64,000 nucleotides of DNA from Leuconostocaceae bacterium ESL0958 (lineage in GTDB: Bacteria; Bacillota; Bacilli; Lactobacillales; Lactobacillaceae). Below are positions 9,444 to 19,379 of this stretch, piece by piece (the first letter of the stretch is position 1; each line of letters opens with the position of its first letter). The DNA lies in the NCBI GenBank assembly GCA_029433265.1, contig JAQTHT010000006.1, forward strand, positions 1 to 64,000. The letters are read 5' to 3'. The position numbers and the translations under genes are program-made. The notes beneath the pieces were generated by a model. It was given only the letters and a program-made list of their open reading frames with translations. It had not been told where the DNA came from and ran no database searches.

Positions 9444-9476
9444 AACGCCTCATGCACCTTGGTGCAGGGCGTTTTT
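9444..9476 (+). terminator. Terminator after yozE
   Basis: Two-part stem: AACGCC (9444-9449) with GGCGTT (9468-9473) and TGCACC (9453-9458) with GGTGCA (9461-9466), with an asymmetric bulge, then T's. Confidence 0.75.
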
Positions 9477-9499
9477 GTCATCAAGAAAGGAGGTCAGTG

Positions 9500-10339
9500 A
9501 TGGCCCAAGTTATTCAATGGTATCCCGGTCACATGGCGAAGGCCTTTCGGTTGATGCGGGAAAATCTAAAATTAGTCGACATCGTCTTTGAACTAGTCGA
9601 CGCCCGCATTCCCTTAGCCTCACGTAATCCCGAGGTCGATAAGTTGATTGGGACTAAGCCCCGCTTATTGATTATGACCAAGGCGGATCTGGCTGATCCC
9701 AAGGCGACCCAGTCTTGGCGGACTTATTTCGAAAAACAGGGGCTGGCGGTGCTGGTCTTGGACAGTCGGGCCCCAAAAACGGCCGCTACCGTCACGAAGG
9801 CCGCTCGGACTGTCTTAGCAGATCAGATTGCTGCCCAGGAAGAACGAGGCATTCACCAACGGCCGATTCGGGCCATGCTAGCTGGTGTGCCCAATGTTGG
9901 GAAGTCCACGCTCTTGAACCACTTGGTAACGAAAAACGTGGCCCAAACGGCTAACAAACCGGGGGTCACCAAGAAGGTTGCCTGGTTGAAGACCCCCGCC
10001 GGCTTAGAAATCCTGGATTCACCCGGGGTGCTCTGGCCAAAGTTTGAAGATCAAGAAATTGGGATGCACCTGGCGTTGACGGGAGCGGTCAAGGATACGC
10101 TCTTTGCTAAGGACGATGCCGCGCTAGCGCTCTTGGCCTATTTTCGTCAGCAGCAGCCGACGGCCATCATTGACCGTTATCATTTGGACCAGGATGCCTT
10201 TGACTTATCGGATGTGGAATTGCTTCTGGCGATTACGGCTAAGTTAGGTTTCCAGGATGACTATGACAAGGCAGCCATCCGCATGCTCAATGACCTCCGG
10301 TCCGGTAAGCTAGGCCGTTATACCTTGGACCGCCCATGA
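9500..10339 (+). CDS. rbgA: Ribosome biogenesis GTPase RbgA
   Basis: Circularly permuted GTPase needed for late 50S maturation. The G4-like motif TKAD (about residue 67) precedes G1 GVPNVGKST, followed by G3 DSPG, the order that defines the YlqF/RbgA group. The opening QWYPGHMAKA is a family signature. Length is 279 residues. The start at 9500 has AAAGGAGG at 9486-9493. The stop overlaps the rnhB start (ATGA), and the rbgA-rnhB pairing is widespread in Firmicutes. Confidence 0.95.
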   Translation: MAQVIQWYPGHMAKAFRLMRENLKLVDIVFELVDARIPLASRNPEVDKLIGTKPRLLIMTKADLADPKATQSWRTYFEKQGLAVLVLDSRAPKTAATVTKAARTVLADQIAAQEERGIHQRPIRAMLAGVPNVGKSTLLNHLVTKNVAQTANKPGVTKKVAWLKTPAGLEILDSPGVLWPKFEDQEIGMHLALTGAVKDTLFAKDDAALALLAYFRQQQPTAIIDRYHLDQDAFDLSDVELLLAITAKLGFQDDYDKAAIRMLNDLRSGKLGRYTLDRP

Positions 10340-11133
10340 TGACTGAGTCGATTGTACAGATTAAAGCAGCTCTGGCAGACATAGCCGCTGACGATCCCCG
10401 TTTGACCCGTTGGCGGCAGGATCATCGGGTTGGCGTGCAAAAACTAGTCGCCAGTTATGACCGTAAGCAGGCGCAGCTTGCTGACGCCCAAGCGGCTTTT
10501 GCCGAACGTTTTGCCTTTGAGCGGACACTCTGGGCAAAGGGTTACCAGGCCATTGCCGGTGTGGATGAAGTTGGGCGAGGACCGTTAGCAGGACCAGTCG
10601 TGGCGGCTGCCGTCATTTTACCCGCTGATTTTGAGGGCTACGGTGTGATTGATTCCAAGCAACTGTCTGCCGAAAAAAGGGTGGCCTACGCGGCAGTCAT
10701 CCGGGAACAAGCCCTTGCCTATGGCTTGGGGGTGGTCGATGCCGCCATCATTGATGCAGTCAACATTTACGAAGCCAGTCGGTTAGCCATGCGTCAGGCG
10801 GTTCAGGCGCTGGAACGGCCTGCGGACTACCTCCTGGTCGATGCCATGCAGGTACCCGTTGACCTGGAGCAGCAGTCACTCATCAAAGGGGATGCCCGGT
10901 CCAATTCCATCGCGGCCGCCAGTATCTTAGCTAAAGTCTACCGGGATCAGTTAATGACGACCTTGGACCAACAATACCCAGGCTATGATTTGGCCCACAA
11001 CGCTGGCTATGGGACGAAAAAGCATTTAGCCGGACTGGCTCAGTTGGGGCCCAGTCCCATTCACCGTCGCTCCTTTAAACCGGTACAAGCGGCCTTTGAA
11101 AGTAAGCAAGAAAGGGAAGAAAAACGTGACTAG
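10336..11133 (+). CDS. rnhB: Ribonuclease HII
   Basis: Removes RNA from RNA/DNA hybrids and single misincorporated ribonucleotides. Catalytic residues appear in GVDEVGRGPLAGPV (Asp and Glu), LLVDAM and KGDARSNSIAAASILAKV. An N-terminal extension of about 70 residues precedes the catalytic core, as in other Firmicute RNase HII. Length is 265 residues. Two adjacent ATGs (10336, 10339) are possible; the first overlaps rbgA by four bases. Confidence 0.94.
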   Translation: MMTESIVQIKAALADIAADDPRLTRWRQDHRVGVQKLVASYDRKQAQLADAQAAFAERFAFERTLWAKGYQAIAGVDEVGRGPLAGPVVAAAVILPADFEGYGVIDSKQLSAEKRVAYAAVIREQALAYGLGVVDAAIIDAVNIYEASRLAMRQAVQALERPADYLLVDAMQVPVDLEQQSLIKGDARSNSIAAASILAKVYRDQLMTTLDQQYPGYDLAHNAGYGTKKHLAGLAQLGPSPIHRRSFKPVQAAFESKQEREEKRD

Positions 11134-11848
11134 GATTCATTTGAAAAAGCGTTTAGCCACCGTTGCGGACTATGTGCCAGCGGGGGCCCGCCTAGCAGAC
11201 ATTGGCTCTGATCACGCCTATTTGCCGGCAGCTCTAGCTAGTACCGGTCGCTTGCAGGCGGCCGTCGTGGGCGAAGTGGCCCCGGGTCCGCTGGCGAACG
11301 CTCGTGAAACGGTGGCGAAGCAAGGCTTAACCGATTTGGTGACCTGCCGCCTGGCGGATGGCTTGGCCGCTGTTCAAGCCGCTGATTACATTGATACGGT
11401 TGTGATTGCTGGGATGGGCGGTTTGTTGATTGAAAAAATTCTACAAAACGATTGGCAGCAGCAACGCCGGGCCTTCGATCGACTGATTCTACAACCAAAC
11501 ACCGATCAAGCCGCACTGAGACGGACCTTGTTGGCACTGGGCTATCAGATTGAAAGGGAAACCATGGTCGCGGAAGGACGACATGTTTATGAAATTATCG
11601 TCGCCCAACCAGGTCCAGCGGCAGCGGCACTGACCGCTGCAGACTACTTTTTCGGCCCTTGTCTACGACGGGAACGGTCGGCTCTCTTTTTGGCCAAATG
11701 GCAGGCCGAGCTGGACCGGCAGCAGCAGGTCCTCAGCCGGCTAGCCGCGGCCGGTCAAACGGACAGTCCCCGCTATCAAGAAGTAGCCCAACGCAAAGCG
11801 ATGATTGAGGAGGAACTCGCCCATGGTGACAGCAGCAGACATTATTGA
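11126..11848 (+). CDS. trmK: tRNA (adenine22-N1)-methyltransferase TrmK
   Basis: SAM-dependent enzyme that makes m1A22 in tRNA. The Rossmann motif ADIGSDHAYLP is near residue 25 and VIAGMGG holds the catalytic region. The C-terminal third is coiled-coil, typical of TrmK. Length is 240 residues. The start is GTG at 11126, inside the end of rnhB, with AAAGGGAAG just upstream. It overlaps the next gene, and the trmK-nif3 pair is conserved in Firmicutes. Confidence 0.92.
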   Translation: MTRIHLKKRLATVADYVPAGARLADIGSDHAYLPAALASTGRLQAAVVGEVAPGPLANARETVAKQGLTDLVTCRLADGLAAVQAADYIDTVVIAGMGGLLIEKILQNDWQQQRRAFDRLILQPNTDQAALRRTLLALGYQIERETMVAEGRHVYEIIVAQPGPAAAALTAADYFFGPCLRRERSALFLAKWQAELDRQQQVLSRLAAAGQTDSPRYQEVAQRKAMIEEELAHGDSSRHY

Positions 11849-12608
11849 GAAAATTGAATCTTTCGCACCGAAAACATTGGCGGAAAAAGGGGACCCGACT
11901 GGCTTGCAAATTGGGGATCCAAAGCAAAGCGTCAAAAAGGTCATGACGACCTTAGACGTGACGGAAGCCGTTGTGGCAGCGGCAATTGACCAGCAGGTCG
12001 ACTTGATTTGGTCACACCACGAACCGATGTTTTTTCCGGCCAAAAATTTAGATTTAACCAAGCCACAGAATCGGCTTTATGCGCAGTTAATTAAACATGA
12101 CATCGTCGTCTATGCCAGTCATACCAACCTTGATGCGGCTCAGGGTGGGCTCAACGACTGGCTCTGCCAAGCCTTTGGCATTCGCGAAACCCGGCCCCTG
12201 ATTGCCAATGAGGATGGACAAACGGGCTTAGGGCGCATCGGCACATTGCCGGCAGCCGTCCCAGTCAAAGACTTTGCCAAAGCGGTGAAGGACACTTGTG
12301 CCGTAGCTGCGGTCCGGCTCATTGCAAACGACCCCAACCGACTCGTGCAAAGAATTGCTGTGCTAGGGGGCGACGGTGGTAAGTTTTGGCCGGCCGCTCA
12401 GGCTGCTGGGGCCGACCTCTATGTGACGGCTGATTTGTATTACCATGTCGGCCATGACATCTTGGCGGCCGACTTTGCGGTCTTAGATCCGGATCACCAC
12501 ATGGAAGCGCTGGCCATGCAGCCAATGGCCGACCTAGTGCAGACTTGGTTCCCCACATTGGCAGTCACTGCTAGCACCGTGAACACCGACCCCTATACGT
12601 ATGAGTAA
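11823..12608 (+). CDS. Nif3-like dinuclear metal centre protein
   Basis: YqfO/Nif3 family protein with the metal-binding WSHHEPM, SHTNLD and late DPDHHMEAL. At 261 residues it is the short form, without the inserted PII-like domain of Bacillus YqfO. Family members form toroidal hexamers; activity is unsettled (GTP cyclohydrolase-like hydrolase suggested). ATG at 11823 follows GAGGAGG and overlaps trmK by 26 bases. Confidence 0.9.
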   Translation: MVTAADIIEKIESFAPKTLAEKGDPTGLQIGDPKQSVKKVMTTLDVTEAVVAAAIDQQVDLIWSHHEPMFFPAKNLDLTKPQNRLYAQLIKHDIVVYASHTNLDAAQGGLNDWLCQAFGIRETRPLIANEDGQTGLGRIGTLPAAVPVKDFAKAVKDTCAVAAVRLIANDPNRLVQRIAVLGGDGGKFWPAAQAAGADLYVTADLYYHVGHDILAADFAVLDPDHHMEALAMQPMADLVQTWFPTLAVTASTVNTDPYTYE

Positions 12609-12626
12609 CAGAAAGGCAGGCAGTAT

Positions 12627-13880
12627 ATGACCAAAACTTATGATGGCTTAATCGATCGTTTCTGGCGCTACGTTCAAATGGATACCCAATCGGATGAACA
12701 ATCCAGCAGTACCCCTTCGACAGCCAAACAGCAAGATTTTTTGGATGCATTGGCAGCAGAGCTGGCCACAGTTGGGTTAACCAACATTCGACAGATGCCA
12801 GATGGCTATCTTTTCGCCGACTTAGCCGCAACCGTAGCTGACAAAACGGTGCCAAAAATTGGTTTGATTGCCCATGTGGATACGGCTGATTTTAACGGAC
12901 ACGGGGTGGCCCCGCAGTTAGTAAAAAATTATGACGGCCAGTCCACCATCCCCCTTGGTGATAGTGGGTACGTTTTGGACCCAGCAACTTTTCCAAGTTT
13001 GAAAAAATATGCTGGCCACGATTTGATTACCACGGATGGTCAAACGCTCTTAGGGGCTGATGATAAAGCGGGGGTAGCCGAATTGGTCACGCTGGCAGCC
13101 TATCTGATCGATCATCCTGAAATCAAACACGGGCCCGTCCGCTTTGCTTTTGGACCAGATGAAGAGATTGGCCGGGGAGCGGATCATTTCCAAGTTGCTG
13201 ATTTTGATGCGGACTTTGCCTATACGGTCGATGGGGGGCCGCTGGGTGAGTTAGAGTGGGAAACCTTTAACGCAGCCGCAGCGACGGTGACGATTCAAGG
13301 GCAAAACGTCCATCCTGGTACGGCCAAGGGGACCATGGTCAATGCGCTGCAAGTAGGGATTGACTTCCACAACGCCCTACCAGCAGACCAACGACCAGAA
13401 GTGACGACTGACCGAGCGGGCTTCTTTCATTTGATAGCCATGACGGGGACAGCGGATCAGGCCAGTTTGCACTACATTATTCGTGACCACGATCGGACCT
13501 TGTTTGAGGAAAAGAAGGCCCGCATGGCTAGCATTGCCGATCAGCTCAACGCTGATTTGGACCAAGACCGGATAGAGCTAGCTGTTCAGGACCAGTATTA
13601 CAACATGGGCGATCGCTTAAAGGACCATCAAGAAGTGGTGGCCTTAGCCAAACGAGCGATGGTAGCTGCAGGGATTGAGCCGGTCATCGAACCGGTCCGA
13701 GGCGGGACGGACGGCTCCAAGATCACTTTCTTAGGCTTACCTACGCCGAATCTCTTTGCTGGTGGGGAGAACATGCACGGCCGTTTTGAGTACGTTTCCA
13801 AGCAGGTGATGGAACAGGCCGTGACGGTCTTAATCGGGATTTTAACAACTGCGGCCAGCGATCGAGCAGTCGATCAGTAA
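12627..13880 (+). CDS. pepT: Tripeptidase T
   Basis: M20-family zinc aminotripeptidase of 417 residues that releases the N-terminal residue of tripeptides in the cytosol. Metal and catalytic motifs are visible: LIAHVDTADF, TLLGADDKAG and FAFGPDEEIGRGADHF. The dimerisation domain lies between about residues 210 and 320. ATG at 12627 follows GAAAGG. A strong terminator follows immediately. Confidence 0.95.
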   Translation: MTKTYDGLIDRFWRYVQMDTQSDEQSSSTPSTAKQQDFLDALAAELATVGLTNIRQMPDGYLFADLAATVADKTVPKIGLIAHVDTADFNGHGVAPQLVKNYDGQSTIPLGDSGYVLDPATFPSLKKYAGHDLITTDGQTLLGADDKAGVAELVTLAAYLIDHPEIKHGPVRFAFGPDEEIGRGADHFQVADFDADFAYTVDGGPLGELEWETFNAAAATVTIQGQNVHPGTAKGTMVNALQVGIDFHNALPADQRPEVTTDRAGFFHLIAMTGTADQASLHYIIRDHDRTLFEEKKARMASIADQLNADLDQDRIELAVQDQYYNMGDRLKDHQEVVALAKRAMVAAGIEPVIEPVRGGTDGSKITFLGLPTPNLFAGGENMHGRFEYVSKQVMEQAVTVLIGILTTAASDRAVDQ

Positions 13881-13885
13881 GCCGT

Positions 13886-13921
13886 AAAAAAACGCACAAC
13901 GGAATTCGTTGTGCGTTTTTT
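13886..13921. terminator. Bidirectional terminator pepT / yjzD-like
   Basis: A-tract plus ACGCACAACG (13892-13901) pairs with CGTTGTGCGT (13907-13916) across loop GAATT, with T run to 13920. It serves both convergent genes. Confidence 0.9.
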
Positions 13922-13930
13922 ATGAGTTGA

Positions 13931-14116
13931 TTATTGTTGGTCTGTGGTCGTGCCCTTAGACAACATTGGTACGCCAATCAGGGCGGCTTCGCCCACGATA
14001 ATTGTCACAATCATGGCCGCCATTGGGTTGAAGTCAACGGAAGTCATTTGAGAAATCAAGTAACCAATCAAAAGGCCAAAGAGTGCGGACCACAGTGCCG
14101 CAATAAGATAACGCAT
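13931..14116 (-). CDS. YjzD-like DUF2929 small membrane protein
   Basis: A 61-residue protein with two predicted membrane helices (about 5-22 and 32-50), starting MRYLIAALWSALFGLLIGYL. Size, sequence style and placement beside dnaE on the opposite strand match the DUF2929/YjzD family of Lactobacillales. Function is unknown. The start at 14116 has AAAGGTGG upstream on the minus strand. Confidence 0.75.
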   Translation of the reverse strand: MRYLIAALWSALFGLLIGYLISQMTSVDFNPMAAMIVTIIVGEAALIGVPMLSKGTTTDQQ

Positions 14117-14201
14117 GCATTCACCACCTTTTCTATTTACTGAACATGATACGCTTTTTTACCCGTTTGGCAAATGGTAAACGGCCCTTTTTATTTTTCG
14201 T

Positions 14202-14207
14202 TATAAT
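14202..14207 (+). promoter_or_regulatory. -10 element of the dnaE promoter
   Basis: A consensus TATAAT lies 30 bases before the dnaE start; no convincing -35 hexamer at 16-18 bases. The upstream sequence is T-rich. Confidence 0.4.
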
Positions 14208-14236
14208 GGATTTTAGTTGTAGACGAGGGGGATGCC

Positions 14237-17200
14237 ATGTACGCACCATTACAAGTCAAAAGTGCTTATTCACTATTGAAAAATCCAAACAGTGTGGCCC
14301 AATTAGTTCAAACGGCCAAGGAGCGGGGCTACCAGGCGCTGTCGCTGGCGGATGAAAACGTCCTCTACGGGCTGATGACTTTCTACCAGGAGGCCGCCGC
14401 AGCCGGAATCAAGCCCATCTTTTCACTGACCTTAACGGTCAACGGCTTGGTCAATACCGCTACTGCCTTTCCCTTGTTATTGACTGCCGTTAATCAGCAG
14501 GGCTATCAAAATCTCCTGCGCCTATCTTCTCAAAAGATGACCGCAGCGGATGGACAACTGGCCGTAACCGATCTTTATCCTTACTTGGCTGGACTGGCCC
14601 TTACTTTTCCGGTTCAGTCAGAATTGGCCCAGTTGGTGCTGGGGCAGGACCCAACGGCCCAGTCCTATTTTGAAGGCACAGCGAAGCAACTCGTAACTGA
14701 GACGGCGGGCACCTATCTGGGTATCCATCCCAATCTGTCGGACAGGTACCTGACCAAGTTGGCTGACTTTGCTAAGAGCCAGCAACTGCCGCTCATTGCC
14801 TGGGACCAGGTTGACTATCTAAACCCCAGCGATGTTTTTACGGCCAATGTACTCAAGGCCATTGCTAGCAACAGCGCACTGGAAAATTGGGCTAGCTTAA
14901 AGCAAGAACAGGGGGCCTTTTACTTACGACCCGCTGCTAGCGTCCAGGCCGATTACCAGCGACAGCCAGACCTAGCGGCAGCCTATGTGAATAATGAAGC
15001 GCTGGTGGACCGCATCCAGGTCAGCTTGGATTTGAAACAAACGGCTTTACCTGTTTTCCAACAGGACAGTGGTCAGTCTTCAGAAGACTACCTCCGCTCC
15101 TTGGCACTGGCTGGCTTGGCTGAACGACCACAGTCATCGAACCATGATGGCAATGCTTATCAAGAACGGTTGGAACGGGAACTACAGGTCATCTGCGCGC
15201 TCGGTTTTGCCGATTACTTCCTCATTGTCTGGGATATCGTTCGCTATGCCAAGGACCACCAGATTCAAACCGGTGCGGGCCGCGGTTCGGCCGCTGGTTC
15301 TCTGGTTGCCTATGTCTTAGGTATCACCGATGTCGATCCGCTTGCCTATGACTTGCTCTTTGAACGGTTCTTAAATCCAGAACGGGTGTCCATGCCGGAT
15401 ATTGACATTGACTGGCCGGATAACCGCCGGGATGAAATTTTACGTTACCTTCATGACCGCTATGGCGCCAGTTCCTTTGCGCAAATCATTACCTTTGGGA
15501 CCTTTGCTGCTAAGGCTGCACTGCGAGATGTGGGTCGTGTCTTTGGGCTCAGTCAAAAGGAGTTGGGCATGCTGTCAAAGGCCGTCCCCGCTGGCAAAAA
15601 TGGTCGGAAAGTGCCCCTAAAAGAAGCGCTAGCGGCCGGCAGTCAGTTACAACAGGTTGCCGCCCAGCTGCCGGCTGGTCAGTTGTTACTGGAAACGGCT
15701 CAAGCTATTGAAAACCTGCCGCGTAATTTCTCGACCCATGCGGCGGGTGTGGTCTTATCCGATCAACCGCTGGTGGATACGTTACCAGTCCAAGCGGGCA
15801 ATGACGGTTATCTACTGACTCAGTTAGAAAAAGGACCCGTGGAAGCCCTGGGCCTGTTAAAGATTGATGTACTGGGTTTGACCAATTTGAAAATCCTGGC
15901 GGAAGCCTTGCGTCTGGCCCAACCAGCATTGCCAGCTAACTTTGACATTAAAAGCGTGCCGCTGGACGACCAAGAAACGTTGGCTCTCTTTGCCAAAGGA
16001 GCGACAACGGGCGTTTTCCAGTTTGAATCGCAGGGCATCCGGCAGCTGCTCCGGAACCTGCGTGTTGATGATTTCGAACAAATCGTGGCGGCTAACGCCC
16101 TTTACCGGCCCGGTCCCTCTGAAAATATCCCAGCCTTTCTTGCCCGACGAAATGGCCAAGAGCAGGTGCCTTCCGTGGATGCCAGTATTGACTTTATTTT
16201 GGCGCCAACTTACGGCATCATGCTCTATCAAGAACAGGTCATGCGGGTGGCCACGCATTATGCTGGCTTTACTTTGGCCCAGGCTGACCGACTACGGGCG
16301 GCAATGTCTAAGAAAAAATTGGCCGAGATGGCCGATCTCAAAGAGGCCTTTTTGGCAGGCGCGCAAGCTCAGGGCCACCAGGCCGCACAGAGTGAAGCGG
16401 TCTTTGCCTATATTGAGCGCTTTGCCAACTATGGTTTTAACCGCTCCCATGCGGTGGCCTATAGTCTCTTAGCCTACCAGTTGGCCTACCTCAAGGCCCA
16501 TTACCCGGCTGCTTTTTATACGGCATTACTGAATGTGACGCTGGGGGATGCGCCTAAGATTGCGACTTATTTACGGGAGGCCAAGGACTTGGGGCTGTCT
16601 GTCTTGGGCCCTGATGTCAATCAGTCTAAGGCGGGCTGGTCCCTGCAAAAAGGCGCTTTGCGGATGGGCTTCTACGGTATCAAAGGCTTGCGTAAGGATT
16701 TTGTTAGCGAGGTCTTACAAATTCGCCGGGAAGCAGGCAGCTTCCAGTCCCTTCAACAATTTATTCAAGCACTGCCCGAGCGTTTCCGTCAGGAAAAGTA
16801 CCTGGCCGCACTGGCCAAAGCGGGCGCCCTGGATCGCTTCGGCTATAACCGAGCGGAAATTTTGCAAAACATTCCGACCCTTCTGGAAGGGGCCAACTAC
16901 TCTTTGGCTATTCTGTCTGAGACCAAGATGGTTCGCGCTGAGGAAATGCCATTAATTGAAAAACTACAGGCCGAAAAAGAAACGATTGGCTTGAATTTAT
17001 CAGGCCATCCCGTTGATTCCTACCGGCACTACTACGACCAGGGCCAGGCGCAGACGATTCAAACCGTCCAAGTTGGCCAAGCTGTCACGGTTCTAGGGCT
17101 TTTGACTAAGTCCAAGGTGATTCGCACCAAGAAGGGGGATGAAATGGCCTTCTTGACTGTAGCGGATGGCTCAGGAGAGATTGAGATTACGGTCTTTCCC

Positions 17201-17602
17201 AAGCTCTACCAGCAGGTGCGGGCTGGCCTGGTCATCGGCGACGTCTACCTGATTCGTGGTAAGGCCCAACTGAGTCCGGCCGAACGCTTGCAGTTAGTGG
17301 GCGACCGGATGACCTTAGCCCAATTGGATCAAGGACGGCAGGAAGCGCCAGACCAGGGCACCTGGTTCCTCCGCTTTGACAGCGAACATGACCAGAATCA
17401 TGTCAAACAGGCACTGAGTCAGCTGATGCTGGCGCAAGCCGGCCAACAGGTGGTGGTCCTTTACTATGAACAACAGCAACAAAAGCAGGTGCTAGAAGCG
17501 CCTTACCAACTGCCTGCCAACCCAGCCTTAGTAGCAGAACTGGAGGCCATTCTGGGTGCTGGCAATGCCATTTACCAGCCAAAGCAGGAAAAATCTTTGT
17601 AA
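14237..17602 (+). CDS. dnaE: DNA polymerase III alpha subunit DnaE
   Basis: Replicative polymerase of the DnaE type that extends RNA primers in Firmicutes alongside PolC. Order: PHP domain (opening VKSAYSLLKN, with the usual metal histidines degenerate), palm domain with GAGRGSAAGSLVAYVLG and catalytic aspartates D388, D390 and D392 in MPDIDIDW, tandem HhH, then an OB fold (about residues 940-1030). Length is 1121 residues, as expected for the short LAB DnaE. ATG at 14237 follows GAGGGGGA. The downstream neighbour is sucrose phosphorylase rather than pfkA. Confidence 0.95.
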   Translation: MYAPLQVKSAYSLLKNPNSVAQLVQTAKERGYQALSLADENVLYGLMTFYQEAAAAGIKPIFSLTLTVNGLVNTATAFPLLLTAVNQQGYQNLLRLSSQKMTAADGQLAVTDLYPYLAGLALTFPVQSELAQLVLGQDPTAQSYFEGTAKQLVTETAGTYLGIHPNLSDRYLTKLADFAKSQQLPLIAWDQVDYLNPSDVFTANVLKAIASNSALENWASLKQEQGAFYLRPAASVQADYQRQPDLAAAYVNNEALVDRIQVSLDLKQTALPVFQQDSGQSSEDYLRSLALAGLAERPQSSNHDGNAYQERLERELQVICALGFADYFLIVWDIVRYAKDHQIQTGAGRGSAAGSLVAYVLGITDVDPLAYDLLFERFLNPERVSMPDIDIDWPDNRRDEILRYLHDRYGASSFAQIITFGTFAAKAALRDVGRVFGLSQKELGMLSKAVPAGKNGRKVPLKEALAAGSQLQQVAAQLPAGQLLLETAQAIENLPRNFSTHAAGVVLSDQPLVDTLPVQAGNDGYLLTQLEKGPVEALGLLKIDVLGLTNLKILAEALRLAQPALPANFDIKSVPLDDQETLALFAKGATTGVFQFESQGIRQLLRNLRVDDFEQIVAANALYRPGPSENIPAFLARRNGQEQVPSVDASIDFILAPTYGIMLYQEQVMRVATHYAGFTLAQADRLRAAMSKKKLAEMADLKEAFLAGAQAQGHQAAQSEAVFAYIERFANYGFNRSHAVAYSLLAYQLAYLKAHYPAAFYTALLNVTLGDAPKIATYLREAKDLGLSVLGPDVNQSKAGWSLQKGALRMGFYGIKGLRKDFVSEVLQIRREAGSFQSLQQFIQALPERFRQEKYLAALAKAGALDRFGYNRAEILQNIPTLLEGANYSLAILSETKMVRAEEMPLIEKLQAEKETIGLNLSGHPVDSYRHYYDQGQAQTIQTVQVGQAVTVLGLLTKSKVIRTKKGDEMAFLTVADGSGEIEITVFPKLYQQVRAGLVIGDVYLIRGKAQLSPAERLQLVGDRMTLAQLDQGRQEAPDQGTWFLRFDSEHDQNHVKQALSQLMLAQAGQQVVVLYYEQQQQKQVLEAPYQLPANPALVAELEAILGAGNAIYQPKQEKSL

Positions 17603-17694
17603 ACGGACGCGCCTTCCTGTATGATTTGTATTAAAGAAAATATTTACAAAGTCCATTTAGCTGTTTTTGAAAGTGAAAAGATGACCTTTGTAAA
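17595..17694. promoter_or_regulatory. Three CTTTGTAAA motifs upstream of sucrose phosphorylase
   Basis: The 9-mer CTTTGTAAA occurs at 17595-17603 and 17686-17694, and inverted (TTTACAAAG) at 17643-17651, starting 48 and 43 bases apart. Copies one and three overlap the two candidate promoters. This looks like a regulator-binding array; the regulator is unknown. Confidence 0.4.
17597..17625 (+). promoter_or_regulatory. Candidate sucrose phosphorylase promoter 1
   Basis: TTGTAA (17597-17602, overlapping the dnaE stop codon), 17-base spacer, TATGAT (17620-17625). A second weaker candidate is TTGAAA (17667-17672), 18 bases, TAAAAC (17691-17696). Both are surrounded by repeats of CTTTGTAAA. Confidence 0.5.
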
Positions 17695-17753
17695 ACTAGC
17701 AGGCAGCAGTTCAGTCCAAGGTGACTGTGAGCAAATATGAGGAGAATATCACC

Positions 17754-19223
17754 GTGAAGATTCAAAATAAAGCCATGCTGATTACCTATGCGGATGCCAT
17801 GGGCCAGAACCTGAAAGACTTGCGCCAGGTTTTGCAGGAAGAAATTGGCGCTGCTATTGGTGGCGTCCATCTACTGCCTTTCTTCCCCTCCACGGGGGAC
17901 CGGGGTTTTGCACCGTCTGACTATACGCGGGTGGATGCAGCCTTTGGCGACTGGTCGGACGTAGAAGCATTGGGCGAAGACTATTACCTGATGTTTGACT
18001 TTATGATCAACCATATTTCCCGTGAGTCGATCATGTACCAGGATTTTCAGCAAAAGCATGATGAGTCCGAGTATAAGGACTTCTTTATTCGCTGGGAAAA
18101 GTTCTGGGAACAAGCTGGTCCTAACCGGCCCACGCAGGCAGATATCGACCTGATTTATAAGCGGAAGGACAAGGCGCCCATCCAGGCGATTACCTTTGCC
18201 GATGGGCAAACGGAGCATTTGTGGAATACCTTCGGAGAAGAGCAGATTGATATCGACGTCAATGCCGACATCGCCAAGGCCTTTATCAAGCAGACCTTGA
18301 CCGATATGGTTCAGCACGGGGCCAGCTTGATTCGCTTGGATGCTTTTGCTTACGCCATCAAAAAAGTGGATACGAACGATTTCTTCATTGAGCCCGAAAT
18401 TTGGGACACGTTGAACGAAGTCCGCGAAATTTTAGCACCCCTGGATGCTGAAATTCTGCCAGAAATTCACGAACACTACAGTATTCCACAAAAGATTAGT
18501 GAACACGATTACTTTGTCTATGACTTTGCACTGCCGATGACAACCTTGTACACGCTTTATTCCGGTAAAACGGAGCGGCTGGCCAAGTGGTTACGCATGT
18601 CTCCTATGAAGCAGTTCACCACACTGGACACGCACGACGGCATTGGGGTGGTTGATGCCCGGGATGTACTGACTGACGAAGAAATCGACTACGCTTCCAA
18701 CAAGCTTTACGAAGTAGGGGCCAATGTCAAAAAGACCTACTCTTCGGCGGCCTATAACAACTTGGACATCTACCAAATCAATTCCACTTACTATTCGGCT
18801 CTGGGCAACGATGATGCGGCTTATCTGTTGAGCCGGGTCTTCCAAGTCTTTGCCCCAGGCATTCCGCAAATTTACTATGTCGGGCTGCTAGCAGGGGAAA
18901 ATGATATTGACTTGTTGGAGGAAACGAAGGAAGGGCGCAACATCAACCGGCACTACTATGCCTTAGATGAAATCAAGGCAGCCGTGCAGCGGCCTGTCGT
19001 TGCTCAGTTACTGCGCCTGCTAACTTGGCGGAACCAAAGTGCTGCCTTTGATTTGGCCGGTAGCATTGAGGTGGACACGCCAACGGCCACGACGATCACG
19101 GTTAAGCGCCAGGATTACACAGGGGCCGTGACGGCTGTTTTGTCAGCTGATGCTGCAGAAAAGACCTTTGAAATCGTGGAAAATGGGGCTGTGGTCATGA
19201 CCAGCGCGGACTTATTTGCCTAA
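17754..19223 (+). CDS. sucP: Sucrose phosphorylase
   Basis: GH13 subfamily 18 enzyme converting sucrose and phosphate to glucose 1-phosphate and fructose, saving ATP for a phosphoketolase fermenter. Catalytic residues by family alignment are D196 ([10 protein letters not shown]), E237 (ILPEIHEHY) and D295 (TLDTHDGIG), identical in number to the Leuconostoc mesenteroides enzyme, which it closely resembles throughout. Length is 489 residues. The start is GTG at 17754 with GAGGAGA eight bases upstream; an upstream in-frame ATG has no such site. It sits between dnaE and pyk with no sugar transporter nearby. Confidence 0.95.
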   Translation: MKIQNKAMLITYADAMGQNLKDLRQVLQEEIGAAIGGVHLLPFFPSTGDRGFAPSDYTRVDAAFGDWSDVEALGEDYYLMFDFMINHISRESIMYQDFQQKHDESEYKDFFIRWEKFWEQAGPNRPTQADIDLIYKRKDKAPIQAITFADGQTEHLWNTFGEEQIDIDVNADIAKAFIKQTLTDMVQHGASLIRLDAFAYAIKKVDTNDFFIEPEIWDTLNEVREILAPLDAEILPEIHEHYSIPQKISEHDYFVYDFALPMTTLYTLYSGKTERLAKWLRMSPMKQFTTLDTHDGIGVVDARDVLTDEEIDYASNKLYEVGANVKKTYSSAAYNNLDIYQINSTYYSALGNDDAAYLLSRVFQVFAPGIPQIYYVGLLAGENDIDLLEETKEGRNINRHYYALDEIKAAVQRPVVAQLLRLLTWRNQSAAFDLAGSIEVDTPTATTITVKRQDYTGAVTAVLSADAAEKTFEIVENGAVVMTSADLFA

Positions 19224-19294
19224 GTCTTTCATGGTGGATTAAGGAGCAATTAAGGCCTTTCGTGACTTTTCCGACAAAAAGCGCAAATTGTGCC

Positions 19295-19324
19295 TTGTGA
19301 AAGCAGTGCAAAGTGTAATACAAT
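19295..19324 (+). promoter_or_regulatory. pyk promoter
   Basis: TTGTGA (19295-19300), 18-base spacer, TACAAT (19319-19324), about 55 bases before the pyk ATG. Confidence 0.6.
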
Positions 19325-19379
19325 AGTGGCAGGAAGTTGTGATAGACAACTCACCAAGATATCAAAGGAGCTATTACCC

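Noticed and set aside
17660-17690. Catabolite-response element upstream of sucrose phosphorylase
   Set aside because: No match to the central CG-containing cre consensus.
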